This document shows positions 36,631-46,105 of a DNA stretch of 64,000 nucleotides, piece by piece. Position 1 is the first letter of the stretch. Every line of letters begins with the position of its first letter. A program made the position numbers and the translations under genes. A model generated the notes under the pieces. It worked only from the letters and a program-made list of their open reading frames with translations, ran no database searches and was not told the DNA's origin. Origin of the DNA: JAENWD01 sp963796915 (lineage in GTDB: Bacteria; Acidobacteriota; Vicinamibacteria; Vicinamibacterales; JAENWD01); NCBI GenBank assembly GCA_963796915.1, contig CAWCNI010000002.1, positions 1,178,001 through 1,242,000 of the forward strand, given 5' to 3'.

Positions 36631-39085
36631 ATGTTCCGCGCGACACGCAGATCACGGCCGGTAGCCGCCATCGCGGCGTTCGGCCTGTTTGTCCAGACGG
36701 CCGCGCCGATCGGTGCGGCAGCGACGCAGACCGGCGCCAAACCGGCGCCGGCAACGTCCGCGGCTGCCCCGGCAAAGCCAGCCGCCCAGGCCGGTGCCGC
36801 GCCGGCAAAACCGGCGACTCAGGGCGGTGCCACGCCGGCGAAAGCCGCAGCGGCCGCTCCCCCGATCGTCGATGGCGGCTGGCCGCGCATCTCCGACCTG
36901 CCGAGCGGCGGGACGATTCTCGTCTACCAGCCCCAGGTCGCGACCTGGGAGAACCAGAAGCACCTGGTCGCCTACAGCGCCGTCTCCCGGCGGGCCAAGG
37001 GCGACGAGAAGCCGGCGATTGGCACCATCAAGATCGACGCCGAGACGCAGGTCTCGGTCCCCGAGCGGCTGGTCAGCTTCCGGAAGATGAAGATCGTCGA
37101 GGCGAATTTCCAGTCGCTGCAGAAGGAGGAGATTCGCGAGATCACGACCGAGATCGACAAGGCACTTCCGGACGACGAGCGCGTGATCGCCCTCGACCGC
37201 GTGCTCTCGAACATGGACAAGAGCCAGGTCGTTCCAAGGAACGTCGACGGCGTGAAGGCGGATCCACCCACCATCTTCTTCAGCACCTCGCCCGCGGTGA
37301 TCATGAACCTCGATGGCGAGCCGATCTGGAGTCCCATCAAGGACAACGACCTGAAGTTCGCCGTCAACACCAACTGGGATCTGTTCCAGTACGAGCCGAC
37401 GAAAACGCTGTACCTGCGCAACAACGACACCTGGCTGAAGGCGACCGACGTGAAGGGGCCGTGGGCGCCCGCGGGCAAGCTGCCCGCCAGTTTCAGCAAG
37501 CTGCCGGCGGAGGACAACTGGAAGGACGTCCGCGCCAACCTGCCGGGGAAGTCGATCGCGGCGTCGGCAGTGCCGACGGTCTTCGTCAGTCTTCAGCCCG
37601 CGGAGCTGATCCTGCTCACGGGCCCGGCCGCGTACCGTCCGGTGCAGGGCACCGGGCTGCAGTGGGTCAGCAACACGGAGAGCGACGTCTTCAGGATGGG
37701 CAAGGCCGGCGCTGTGTATTACCTCGTCGCGGGACGGTGGTTCACCGCGCCTGATTTCACCGGGCCATGGACGTTCGCGACGCCGAGCCTGCCGGCCGAC
37801 TTCAAGAAGATCCCGCTCGAGCACGAGCGGTCGCGCGTGCTCGCTTCTGTCCCGGGCACCGACCAGGCGATCGAAGCCGTGCTCCTCGCGCAGATTCCGC
37901 AGACGGCTCGCGTGAACAAGAAAGAGACCAAGGCGCCGGACGTGGCCTTCCAGGGCGATCCGAAATTCGCCCCGATCGAGACGACGACCGTGGAGCGCGC
38001 CGTGAACACCGACAAGGACGTGTTCAAGGTCGGCGATCAGTACTACATGTGTTTCCAGGGGGTCTGGTTCGTCGGCAAGGCGGCGTCAGGGCCCTGGCAG
38101 GTGGCCGAGTCGGTCCCGGAGCAGATCTATCAGATTCCCGTCAGCTCACCGGCGCATCACGTCACCTACGTCACCGTCGAGGACGACAGCGACGACGACT
38201 GGGTCGTCTATGCAGCGGCGGCCGGGTATACGGGCATGATGGTCGCCTGGGGCTGCACGGTGTGGGGCTCGGGCTGGTACTACCCGCCGTACTGGGGCTA
38301 CGGCGGCTACTATCCGTACTACTACCCGCATTTCCCGACCTACGGGTACTCGGCCTGGTACAACCCGTGGACCGGCGCCTATGGACGCAGCGCCGGCATC
38401 TACGGACCGTACGGCGGCGCCGGGGTGGGTGCTCGCTATAACCCCCGCACCGGCACCTACGCGCGCGGCGCAGCCGCTTACGGCCCCTACGGCGCGCGTG
38501 GCGTCGCGCAGGCCTACAACCCGCGCACCGGCACCTACGCGCAGACGCGGCAGGGTTCGAACGTCTACGGCAGCTGGGGCTCGACCTCGGTGCAGCGCGG
38601 CGACGATTGGGCGAAGACCAATCGCTACACCAACCGCCAGACGGGCACGACGACGAGAACCGTCAGGACTGACGAGGGCGCCGGTGTCGTGAAGAAGGGC
38701 GCCGAGGGCGGCCGCATCGCTGCCGGCAGCGGCGGTGATATCTACGCCGGGAAGGACGGCAACGCGTACCGCAAGCAGGACGGCACGTGGCAGAAGTACC
38801 GAAGACGGCGGCTGGTCGAATACCGATCGCCAGCCAAGTGGCGAGCGGCCGACCCCTACGGATCGGCCGACTGGGGATCGGCCCGCGACCGCCAATCGCC
38901 CGGCGACCACGGACCGGGGCACTGTCGATCAGTTGAATCGGGACGCTGCGGCGCGTACCCAGGGCGCGCAGCGAACCCGCGACGCCGGCACCTACCGCAG
39001 CGCGCCGAGCAACCCGCGGAGCATGGGCGGCAGCTATCGCGGCGGCGGTGGCTCGCGTGGCGGCGGCGGCGGCCGGCGGCGGTAG
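36631..39085 (+). pseudogene. large exported YNPRTGTY-repeat protein, frameshifted near C-terminus
   Basis: A signal segment and Ala/Pro/Lys-rich linker are followed by repeated beta modules with W and Y signatures (NTNWDLFQYEPTKTLYLRNN, NTESDVFRMGKAGAVYYLV, NTDKDVFKVGDQYYMCFQGV). A membrane-like GYTGMMVAWGCTVWGSGWYY, aromatic YPYYYPHFPTYGYSAWYN, then YNPWTGAYGRS / YNPRTGTYARG / YNPRTGTYAQT repeats come next. Removing a C at 38799/38800 turns the read-through tail into EDGGWSNTDRQPSGERPTPT and a Gly/Arg-rich end at 39085. Such proteins are sometimes labelled carbohydrate-binding family V/XII; I cannot confirm sugar binding. The longer frame running to 40551 is not real. Confidence 0.75.
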
Positions 39086-39130
39086 ACGCGAGCCGGCGGG
39101 GCATCACTTCTGGTACGCTTGCCAGAAGTG

Positions 39131-40585
39131 ATGTCACAACGTTTTCGCGAACGAATGGCTCGGCTTCGCGGCTTCGTCTCGCGAGACGAGACTCCGCGCC
39201 TTGCCGACGAGAGCCGTTGGTACACCGAGCACACCGCGCTCCTCATCAGCACGTTCAAGTGGGCCCTGCTTGGTGCGGCCGCCGGCGTGTGCGTCGGCCT
39301 GGGCACACGGGTCTTCCTGTGGACGGTCAGCGCGTCCGCCGACTGGACGCGCACGCTCATGAATGGCCGCGCCCCGGCCTTCGTGCTTCTCCCGATCGCG
39401 CTGCCGATCTGCGTCTGGCTGATCCACACCTTCTCCTCCGATGCCCGCGGCCACGGCACGGAAGCCGTGATCGCCGCCGTGCACCAGCGATCCGGTCGGG
39501 TGGACTGGCTCGTTGCCCCCGTCAAGCTCGCGGCGACGGTGGTGACGCTGGCGTTTGGCGGATCCGTCGGCAAGGAGGGCCCGGCCGCGCAGATCGGCGC
39601 CGCCCTGACCAGCCTGTTCGCAGACATCCTGCGGCTCCGCGACGAGGATCGGCGGCGGCTGGTCATCTGCGGGATCAGCGCTGGATTCGCGGCGGTCTTC
39701 GGCACGCCCGTGTCGGGCGCGCTGTTCGGGATCGAGGTGCTGTATCTCGGGCGGATCGACTACACCGTCATTTTCCCGGCGCTCGTCGCCGGCATCGTGG
39801 CCCACCTCGTCTGCGGCGTTCGACCGCCGTTTCCGCCGCTTCAGGAAGCTTTCGCCGACACCAGCCAGGTCAAGACGATCCTGATCATCCTGGCCTGCGG
39901 AGCGCTGTTTGGGATCATCGCGCTGCTGCTCATCGAGTCGCTGCGATTCTTCGAGCGGGCTTTGCGGCGATTCGAACACCGGCCATACCTGCTGGCCGCG
40001 GCCGGGGGCGTCGCGCTGGTGCTCTTGTATTTCGCCGCGGGCGACACCTACGCCGGCCTGGGCACGGACACGATCAACGGCGTGTTGGCGGGCACCACGC
40101 CCGTCATCGCTGGCGCGTTCCTGATCAAGATCCTGGCGACGTCGATCACGCTGGAAACCGGCGGCAGCGGCGGCATCGTGACGCCGATTTTCTTCGTCGG
40201 CGCCACCAGCGGCGCCGCGTTGGCGCCGTGGTGCGGCGTGCCGTCGACGTTCCTGGCCGCTGTAGGCCTGGTGGCGATGCTTGCCGCGGCAGCCAACACG
40301 CCGATCGCGGCAGCAGTGATGGCGATGGAGCTGTTGCCAGGTCCGGAGGGCGTGTATGCCGCGCTGGCGGCGGCTACCGCCTTCCTGATGGTGGGGCACC
40401 GCAGCGTGTATGCCAGCCAGAAGATCGGCCTGTCCAAATCAGCCGGCCTCGACGTACAGCTGGGCGGTGCGATCGGCGATGTCAATCGAGCATCGGTCCG
40501 TATCCGGAAGGGAAGCCTGACCGAACGAGTACATCGATTCGGCCGCGCTGAAGGTGGCGGCAAGGAAACCAAGCCCGACGAGTGA
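39131..40585 (+). CDS. ClC-family chloride channel/transporter
   Basis: About 484 residues with the ClC architecture. Motifs are FGGSVGKEGPAAQIGAAL (the GxEGP selectivity region), GISAGFAAVFGTPVSGALF, GTDTINGVLAG, ETGGSGGIVTPIFFVGA and AANTPIAAAVMAMEL. The first anion motif is degenerate (ARGHGTEAV in place of GSGIP). There are no C-terminal CBS domains. Whether it is a channel or a proton-coupled exchanger is not settled: the usual exchanger glutamate (GKEGP) is present. The ATG at 39131 has no strong ribosome site. Confidence 0.93.
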   Translation: MSQRFRERMARLRGFVSRDETPRLADESRWYTEHTALLISTFKWALLGAAAGVCVGLGTRVFLWTVSASADWTRTLMNGRAPAFVLLPIALPICVWLIHTFSSDARGHGTEAVIAAVHQRSGRVDWLVAPVKLAATVVTLAFGGSVGKEGPAAQIGAALTSLFADILRLRDEDRRRLVICGISAGFAAVFGTPVSGALFGIEVLYLGRIDYTVIFPALVAGIVAHLVCGVRPPFPPLQEAFADTSQVKTILIILACGALFGIIALLLIESLRFFERALRRFEHRPYLLAAAGGVALVLLYFAAGDTYAGLGTDTINGVLAGTTPVIAGAFLIKILATSITLETGGSGGIVTPIFFVGATSGAALAPWCGVPSTFLAAVGLVAMLAAAANTPIAAAVMAMELLPGPEGVYAALAAATAFLMVGHRSVYASQKIGLSKSAGLDVQLGGAIGDVNRASVRIRKGSLTERVHRFGRAEGGGKETKPDE

Positions 40586-40588
40586 TCA

Positions 40589-41404
40589 TCAACCGCGCGC
40601 GATCAGCAGCAGGCCCGCCATCACGATCGCGGCTCCGATCGCTCGCGCCACGTGCTCACCGGACGGGCCGAGACGTTCGAGGGTGATGCCCACCGTCACG
40701 GCTGCCATCACGCGAAGGTCCATCACGCCGAGCACCAGCGCGATCGACATCAGACCGCCACAGCAGCGACTGCAGCGCAGCCCCATGCGCAGGCCGTGGC
40801 GCCAGGCGCAGGCGGCATCGGCCTGGAGCGCATGGCCGTGCCCGGGCGCCGCGCGGCAGCAGGCCAGCTGACGCGCCTTCCACGCGGTGAACTGCACGGC
40901 GCCGGCGATCAGGACAACCACACCGGCCGCGATCGGCACGGCCCGCGCCAGCGCAGGCACGTCCATTTCGAGCGCCGCCAACCCGACGCCGAGCGGAAAC
41001 ACGGCGACTCCGAGCGCAGACCAGACAAAGAAGTAGCCCACGCCAGCGAGCGCGGTCAGCAGTCCGGCGCGCGATTCGCCGGTCCGCCCGATGGCGAGGT
41101 AGTAGCGCCACAACATCGGGGTCAGCGACGGCAGCATCATCGCCGCCGTCATCGCCAGCCACATGCCCAGGAACGAGGCCGCGGCGCCGGGCCACGACTG
41201 GCCCGGCATCCGCATCCATGTCATCGACATCGTCCAGCCGCCTGGCATCGGCATCCCGTCCATCGACATGGACGTGCACCACTCCACTGTCAGCGCGGCA
41301 CTGCCCGCAAACAGCAGCGCCGCGATGCCGAGGAATACCTGCGCGGACACCGGCTCTGAGGCCATGCGTCGAGACACGTTCCGCCTCGTTGTGTGCGCCG
41401 TCAT
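40589..41404 (-). CDS. DUF2182 membrane protein
   Basis: Polytopic inner-membrane protein. DUF2182 hallmarks: WTMSMTWMRMPGQSWPGAAA, FLGMWLAMTAAMMLPSLTPM, YFFVWSALGVAVFPLG, the cysteine-rich KARQLACCRAAPGHGHAL, and WRHGLRMGLRCSRCCGGLM. Function unknown; the Met- and Cys-rich pattern hints at metal contact. ATG 41404 is used; ATG 41365 is possible. The frame is open far upstream through the DUF899 gene, but that is not coding. It follows DUF899 by 14 nt and its stop is 3 nt from the ClC stop. Confidence 0.9.
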   Translation of the reverse strand: MTAHTTRRNVSRRMASEPVSAQVFLGIAALLFAGSAALTVEWCTSMSMDGMPMPGGWTMSMTWMRMPGQSWPGAAASFLGMWLAMTAAMMLPSLTPMLWRYYLAIGRTGESRAGLLTALAGVGYFFVWSALGVAVFPLGVGLAALEMDVPALARAVPIAAGVVVLIAGAVQFTAWKARQLACCRAAPGHGHALQADAACAWRHGLRMGLRCSRCCGGLMSIALVLGVMDLRVMAAVTVGITLERLGPSGEHVARAIGAAIVMAGLLLIARG

Positions 41405-41418
41405 CGCCAGGCGTGACA

Positions 41419-42234
41419 CTAGTGCCTGCCGTACTCGTCGTGGCGGCGCCACCAGACGTCGGACTCGTTGCGGCCCCTGGGCGCGCGGTCGAGCCACTGG
41501 TACATGCCCCAGAGGCCGTCCAGCCCGCGCGCGTAGGTCGAGTAGGTGTGGTAGACGACGCCGTCCTCGAGCACGAACGAGCTCAGGCCAGGCCGCTCGC
41601 GGGTGTAGGTGGGCACGTCGGTGCCTGTCATCGCCGCAATCACGCCGACTGGCCCCTCGCTGCCGCGCAGCTGCCACTCCTGCAGGGTCTTGCCCGCGAG
41701 TGAGTCGCGGGTTGGCGCTTCGCGCCGGTAGTTGTATTCGATGCCATCCCGCTGCTGCGCCTCGGTGAATGAGATGTTGAAGTCGCCGTTGAAGTCGGTG
41801 CTGACGGCGGACGCCCAGGGGAAAGTCCATCCCATCCGCTGCTTGTATGACTGCAGCTTTCCGAGAGGCGCGCGCGACACCGCCGACAGCGTGACGTCGT
41901 GGTTGGCCAGGTGGACGGAGAACCCGTTGAATCCGTCCGCGATGGTCGAGCACGACGGGCATCCCGCCGTGTAGTCGGGCCCGAACATGAAGTGGTAGAC
42001 GAGCAGTTGCGAGCGGCCGTCGAAGAGGTCCGCGAGTGACGCGCTGCCCTTGTCGGTGTCGAAGTGGTACGTCTTGGCCACCCGCACCCACGGCAGCTCC
42101 TGCCGCCGCTGTGCGAGCTCGTCGCTGCGCCGCGTCAATTCCTTCTCCGCCTCGAGCAGCTCGAGGCGCGCCGCGAGCCACTCCGTTCGTGTTGCCGTCG
42201 TGTGCCCGGTCGCCGCTGTTTTCTGTGCGCTCAT
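41419..42234 (-). CDS. DUF899 thioredoxin-like protein
   Basis: About 271 residues, DUF899 family, a thioredoxin-fold group. Motifs: EWLAARLELLEAEKELTRRS, RQELPWVRVAKTYHFDTDKG, LVYHFMFGPDYTAGCPSCS (a CxxC), SRAPLGKLQSYKQRMGWTFP, FNISFTEAQQRD and YHTYSTYARGLDGLWGMYQ. Cytoplasmic and probably redox-related; the substrate is unknown. AAAGGAC precedes ATG 42234. It is divergent from a winged-helix regulator gene, which may control it. Confidence 0.93.
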   Translation of the reverse strand: MSAQKTAATGHTTATRTEWLAARLELLEAEKELTRRSDELAQRRQELPWVRVAKTYHFDTDKGSASLADLFDGRSQLLVYHFMFGPDYTAGCPSCSTIADGFNGFSVHLANHDVTLSAVSRAPLGKLQSYKQRMGWTFPWASAVSTDFNGDFNISFTEAQQRDGIEYNYRREAPTRDSLAGKTLQEWQLRGSEGPVGVIAAMTGTDVPTYTRERPGLSSFVLEDGVVYHTYSTYARGLDGLWGMYQWLDRAPRGRNESDVWWRRHDEYGRH

Positions 42235-42337
42235 CGTCTTGTCCTTTCATGCCGACGCGACGTGTGTCTCGTCGCTCGTGAGATAGTCTGAGCGCCGGAT
42301 CTCGAACGGCGGGAGTGACAACTGTGGCGGGATTTCG

Positions 42338-43555
42338 ATGGACTCGCTGATCACCGCCGCGGCGCGTGCTCTCGCCGCGGGTGATCCCCTCGGCGCCTTG
42401 AAGCGCGTGGCCCTGCGCGACGACGCGCCGGCGCTCGCGCTGCGGGGCATCGCGATGGCGCAGCTCGGCGATATGGCTCGAGCGAAGGCGCTCCTGCGAC
42501 GCGCGGCACGCGCCTTCGGTCCGAAAGAGGCTGTCGCCCGGGCGCGGTGCGTTGTTGCCGAGGCTGAGGTCGCCCTCGCGTCGCGCGACCTGGGCTGGCC
42601 GGCGAAGTCGCTCGACGCCGCCCGGGCGACGCTTGAAACGCATGGCGATCGCGTCAACGCCGCGCACGCGCGGCATCTCGAAGTCCGGCGCCTGCTACTC
42701 ATCGGACGCCTCGACGAGGCAGAGCGGGCACTCGCCACGCTCGATCCCGCGCCGTTCCCTCCGGCGTTCAGAACGGCTCACGAACTGGTGGTGGCGGGCA
42801 TTGCGATGCGGCGGCTCCGGACCAAGCCGGCGCGCGCGGCGCTTCTCCGGGCCGGCCGCGCGGCGCGGCACGCCGGTATCCCGGCGCTGACAGCGGAGGT
42901 CGAAAGCGCGGTCCTCGTCCTGAACGCTGTCGCGGCCCGCCTGATTGTGGGTGGCGAAGAGCGTCCTCTCCTGCTCGACGAAGTCGAGGCCGTGCTGGCG
43001 TCAAAAGCCTTCGTCGTGGATGCGTGCCGTCATGCCGTGCGTCACGATCGCACGGTGGTGTCGCTCGCGACGCGGCCCGTGTTGTTCGCGCTCGCCCGTG
43101 CGCTGGGCGAGGCCTGGCCGGACGATGCGCCCAGGGAGACGCTGCTGCAGCGCGCCTTCGGCGCGAAGCACGCCGACGAATCGCATCGCGCGCGGCTGCG
43201 CGTCGAAGTCGGGCGGCTCCGGGCGGCGGTGCGGATGATGGCTGACATCACGGCGACCAGGCGCGGCTTTGCGCTGGCGCCGCGCCGCGCGCGCGAGGTG
43301 GTCGTGCTGGCTCGTCCCGTCGACGAGGAGCATGCGGCAGTGCTCGCCTTCCTTGCCGATGGGGAGTCGTGGTCGAGCTCGGCTCTTGCGGTTGCGCTCG
43401 GCACGAGTCAGCGCACGGTCCAGCGAGCGCTCGACTCGCTGGCGGCAGACGCCAAGGTGCAGTCGTTCGGTCGCGGCCGAGCCCGCCGATGGATGGGCCC
43501 GTCGGTGCCGGGATTCACGACGACGTTGTTACTCCCCGTGTCGCTGCCAGATTGA
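42338..43555 (+). CDS. TPR-like / winged-helix DNA-binding protein
   Basis: About 405 residues. The first 200 are helical and TPR-like (AMAQLGDMARAKALLRRAAR, LLLIGRLDEAERALATL). A central part resembles activator-type domains (FVVDACRHAVRHDRTVVSL). The C-terminal 60 residues form a winged helix (VLAFLADGESWSSSALAVAL, TSQRTVQRALDSLAADAKVQ). Probably a transcriptional regulator of the neighbouring DUF899/DUF2182 and propeller genes; effector unknown. Confidence 0.75.
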   Translation: MDSLITAAARALAAGDPLGALKRVALRDDAPALALRGIAMAQLGDMARAKALLRRAARAFGPKEAVARARCVVAEAEVALASRDLGWPAKSLDAARATLETHGDRVNAAHARHLEVRRLLLIGRLDEAERALATLDPAPFPPAFRTAHELVVAGIAMRRLRTKPARAALLRAGRAARHAGIPALTAEVESAVLVLNAVAARLIVGGEERPLLLDEVEAVLASKAFVVDACRHAVRHDRTVVSLATRPVLFALARALGEAWPDDAPRETLLQRAFGAKHADESHRARLRVEVGRLRAAVRMMADITATRRGFALAPRRAREVVVLARPVDEEHAAVLAFLADGESWSSSALAVALGTSQRTVQRALDSLAADAKVQSFGRGRARRWMGPSVPGFTTTLLLPVSLPD

Positions 43556-43568
43556 CTAGGATCGCGCG

Positions 43569-44234
43569 ATGCGTCGCTCGACCGCGGAAATCATCAGGGA
43601 TTACGGCCCGTTTCCGGGCGCCGACAGCGTCAACGGCGTGACCTTCGACGGTCAGCACGTGTGGTTTGCCGCTGGTGACTCACTGAAAGCGTTCGACCCG
43701 GCCAGCGGCGCCGTCGTGCGCTCGATCGATGTCGCGGGCCACGCCGGAACGGCGTTCGACGGGCGCTACCTCTATCAGCTCGCCGAGGATCGGATCCAGA
43801 AAGTCGACCCGCAGAGCGGGCAGGTCCTCGCCACCATCCCCGCGCCCGGCGGCGGCGGTGATTCAGGGCTGGCATGGGCCGAGGGCACGCTGTGGGTCGG
43901 ACAGTATCGGGATCGCAAGATTCATCAAGTTGATCCCGACAGCGGCGCCATTCTCCGGACCATCGAGTCCAACCGCTTCGTCACCGGGGTCAGCTGGGTC
44001 GACGGCGAGCTGTGGCACGGCACCTGGGAAGGCGACGAGAGCGAGCTGCGGCGAATCGATCCGCAGACCGGGAAAGTCCTGGAGCAACTCGAGATGCCGC
44101 GCGGCGTGGGCGTGTCGGGCCTCGAGTCCGACGGCGGCGATCGATTCTTCTGCGGCGGCGGAAAGAGCGGCAGGGTGAGGGCCGTCCGCCGCCCTCGTCG
44201 TACCGTCCCCGGCACGAAGTCTACGAGCCGCTAG
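43569..44234 (+). CDS. small beta-propeller (Vgb-like) protein
   Basis: About 221 residues, mostly repeated WF/LW-type blades: NGVTFDGQHVWFAAGDSLKA, GTAFDGRYLYQLAEDRIQKV, GLAWAEGTLWVGQYRDRKIH, GVSWVDGELWHGTWEGDE. Each is followed by a DP.SG.VL motif. Ends with CGGGKSGRVRAVRRPRR. No signal peptide, so cytoplasmic. Five or six blades fit, resembling Vgb lyase or glutamine-cyclotransferase folds, but catalytic residues cannot be assigned. It follows the regulator by 13 nt. Confidence 0.75.
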   Translation: MRRSTAEIIRDYGPFPGADSVNGVTFDGQHVWFAAGDSLKAFDPASGAVVRSIDVAGHAGTAFDGRYLYQLAEDRIQKVDPQSGQVLATIPAPGGGGDSGLAWAEGTLWVGQYRDRKIHQVDPDSGAILRTIESNRFVTGVSWVDGELWHGTWEGDESELRRIDPQTGKVLEQLEMPRGVGVSGLESDGGDRFFCGGGKSGRVRAVRRPRRTVPGTKSTSR

Positions 44235-44261
44235 GGCCCGCGGTGGCGAGCGCGTCGATGC

Positions 44262-45152
44262 CTATTTCGGCATCGGGATCGATACCGCCTTGCCGGCGCC
44301 GCGCTCGGCGATCCAGATCGTGTCGCCCGCAGGCTCGACCGCCGTGGGCGTGTTGAGGCCTTCCTTGATCACGGTGACGGTGGCCTTGTCGCCATCGACC
44401 GTGATCACAGAAATCTTGCCGCTGCCGTTCTCCGCCACCAGCAGTTTGCCATTGGCGGCGCGCATGCCATCGGGCCCCTTGACCGGCTGGTCCATCCAGA
44501 TGTCGACGGGCTGGCCCGCCTTGCCGGCGGCATCGACAGGGATCCGGTAGAGATTGTTGGAGAACACGTTGTTCACGTAGAGCGTGCCGTTCAGGAAGGT
44601 GATGCCGTCGATGCCGTAGAGCGCGCGATGCTCCAGGAACAGCTCCGCGGTGGTGGCCCCCGCCGGCAGCTTGTAGATCTTGCTGTTGATGGTGTCGGAG
44701 ATATAGAGCGCTTTGTCCGGACCAATCGCGAAGTCGTTGCAGATGCTGTTGTCGCCCGGCAGGTTCCAGCGGATCTTTGGCGCCCCGGTGGCGACGTCGA
44801 AGCTCCTGAGCGCGGTGTGCCGTTGCACCGGCGTGACGCCTGGAACCGGGGTCAGCTGGCAGGTCCACAGCGTGTTGGTCGCGGCATCGACCAGCATGCC
44901 GAAGAAGAAGGTGCCAGGGCCTTCGGCGCTGGCGTCCACGAACTTCTCGGGGGTCGTCGACCCGGCGGCTACCTTGTAGACAAACGGGGTGCTGGCACTG
45001 CCCACGAACAACACGCCACCCGGTCCCACAGCCAGGCTTTCGGGCTGCGACTTCGTGTCGACGATCAGGATGTCGGCAGCCGCCGCCGCGTGAGCGGCTG
45101 TCGCCATCAGGGCAGCGCACGCCGCGATTCGAAGCACGTCAGCAATTCGCAT
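44262..45152 (-). CDS. exported SMP-30/NHL-type beta-propeller protein
   Basis: GGGAG precedes ATG 45152. Signal peptide (VLRIAACAALMATAAHAAAA), then six-bladed propeller repeats: QPESLAVGPGGVLFVGSAST, CNDFAIGPDKALYISDTINS, YGIDGITFLNGTLYVNNVFS, GPDGMRAANGKLLVAENGSG, TPTAVEPAGDTIWIAERGAG. The pattern fits SMP-30/gluconolactonase-like or strictosidine-synthase-like proteins in the periplasm. Substrate unknown. It is convergent with the cytoplasmic propeller gene; sequence similarity between the two is only at fold level. Confidence 0.82.
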   Translation of the reverse strand: MRIADVLRIAACAALMATAAHAAAAADILIVDTKSQPESLAVGPGGVLFVGSASTPFVYKVAAGSTTPEKFVDASAEGPGTFFFGMLVDAATNTLWTCQLTPVPGVTPVQRHTALRSFDVATGAPKIRWNLPGDNSICNDFAIGPDKALYISDTINSKIYKLPAGATTAELFLEHRALYGIDGITFLNGTLYVNNVFSNNLYRIPVDAAGKAGQPVDIWMDQPVKGPDGMRAANGKLLVAENGSGKISVITVDGDKATVTVIKEGLNTPTAVEPAGDTIWIAERGAGKAVSIPMPK

Positions 45153-45259
45153 CGTCATCTCCCAGGTCGCGTTGGGGGCGAGGGACTCCACTCGAGCCCT
45201 GCGCCCGCAGGCGGGAAATATACAGTGTTTTCAGAGTGGAAGGAGCGCCGCCGCTGTCG

Positions 45260-46096
45260 CTACATCGGGGCGAGCACGTACTCGATGTTGCTGAGCAGAA
45301 AGTCCTGCGTCAGCGGGCTGTCGCGGAGCCGACGGCCAACGGCGGCTGGCAGCCGGCGGACGGTGCCGCTCGCGCTCAACTGCTCCTGAACGACCCGAAG
45401 GCCGGCCTGAGCGATCAGGTCGCGCAGGCGCCGCACGCGCACTTTTTCCAACAGGTCGTCGTGCTTGACGATGCCGAGCCGGGCGTCGCGGATGAAGGAG
45501 TTCTCGTGGGCCGGCTCCTGCAGCGTCCACGGCGCGTGCCGGGCGAGCCAGCGGAACGTCCCGAACGCGACAGTGCGGCCGAAGATCCAGTGGAGCGGGA
45601 CCGGCACCAGCAGGCGTGGAAGGTGGGCGCCGGCGAAGGACAAGTACGGCGCTGTCGACAAGTACAGCCGTCCGTCCGCCGCCATCACCCGCCGGCACTC
45701 CTTGAGGTACTCGAGCGCGTCGGAGACGTGTTCGATGACGGCATGCGACAGCACCAGGTCGAACGTCCCGGCCTTGAACGGCAACGCCATGCCGTCGGCG
45801 CGCAGGAAGCGGAGATTCCGCATGCCGCGTTCCTGCCCGAGTGTGATCCCGGCGTCGCGGAAGCGATCGAAGGGGTCGATGCCGATGGCTTCGTCGACGT
45901 GTTCGGCGAGCGACAACGGCATGCCGCCGCCTCCGCATCCGCAGTCGAGCACGCGGCCGGCGAGCGTCACATTCGCACGCTCGAGAAACGCAATCACCTT
46001 CGCGCTCCTGTAGTACTCGAACAGCGCGTAGTCGTATTCCGACCGGAAGCGCAGGGCGGCGTAGGTCTTGCTGAGGTCTTCGCGAATCTCGCGCAT
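45260..46096 (-). CDS. class I SAM-dependent methyltransferase
   Basis: 278 residues. SAM-binding motif I GRVLDCGCGGGGMPLSLAE, acidic end of strand 2 AIGIDPFDRF, motif for strand 4 FDLVLSHAVIEHVSDALEYL, then a post-core region with two hydrophobic helices (LPRLLVPVPLHWIFGRTVAF). Belongs to the Methyltransf_11/UbiE-like group acting on small molecules. It follows a GNAT gene by 9 nt, both divergent from the KASIII/ACP/LnmK genes, so a tailoring role is possible but unproven. Confidence 0.88.
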   Translation of the reverse strand: MREIREDLSKTYAALRFRSEYDYALFEYYRSAKVIAFLERANVTLAGRVLDCGCGGGGMPLSLAEHVDEAIGIDPFDRFRDAGITLGQERGMRNLRFLRADGMALPFKAGTFDLVLSHAVIEHVSDALEYLKECRRVMAADGRLYLSTAPYLSFAGAHLPRLLVPVPLHWIFGRTVAFGTFRWLARHAPWTLQEPAHENSFIRDARLGIVKHDDLLEKVRVRRLRDLIAQAGLRVVQEQLSASGTVRRLPAAVGRRLRDSPLTQDFLLSNIEYVLAPM

Positions 46097-46105
46097 CAGA
46101 ATGGA

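Noticed and set aside
36631..40551. A single 1306-residue frame
   Set aside because: It joins the YNPRTGTY protein to the wrong frame of the ClC gene because of a surplus C at 38799/38800. The tail is Arg-rich out-of-frame sequence.
40589..42676. A 695-residue minus-strand frame
   Set aside because: Only the last 271 codons (DUF2182) are real; the rest is out of frame across the DUF899 and regulator genes.
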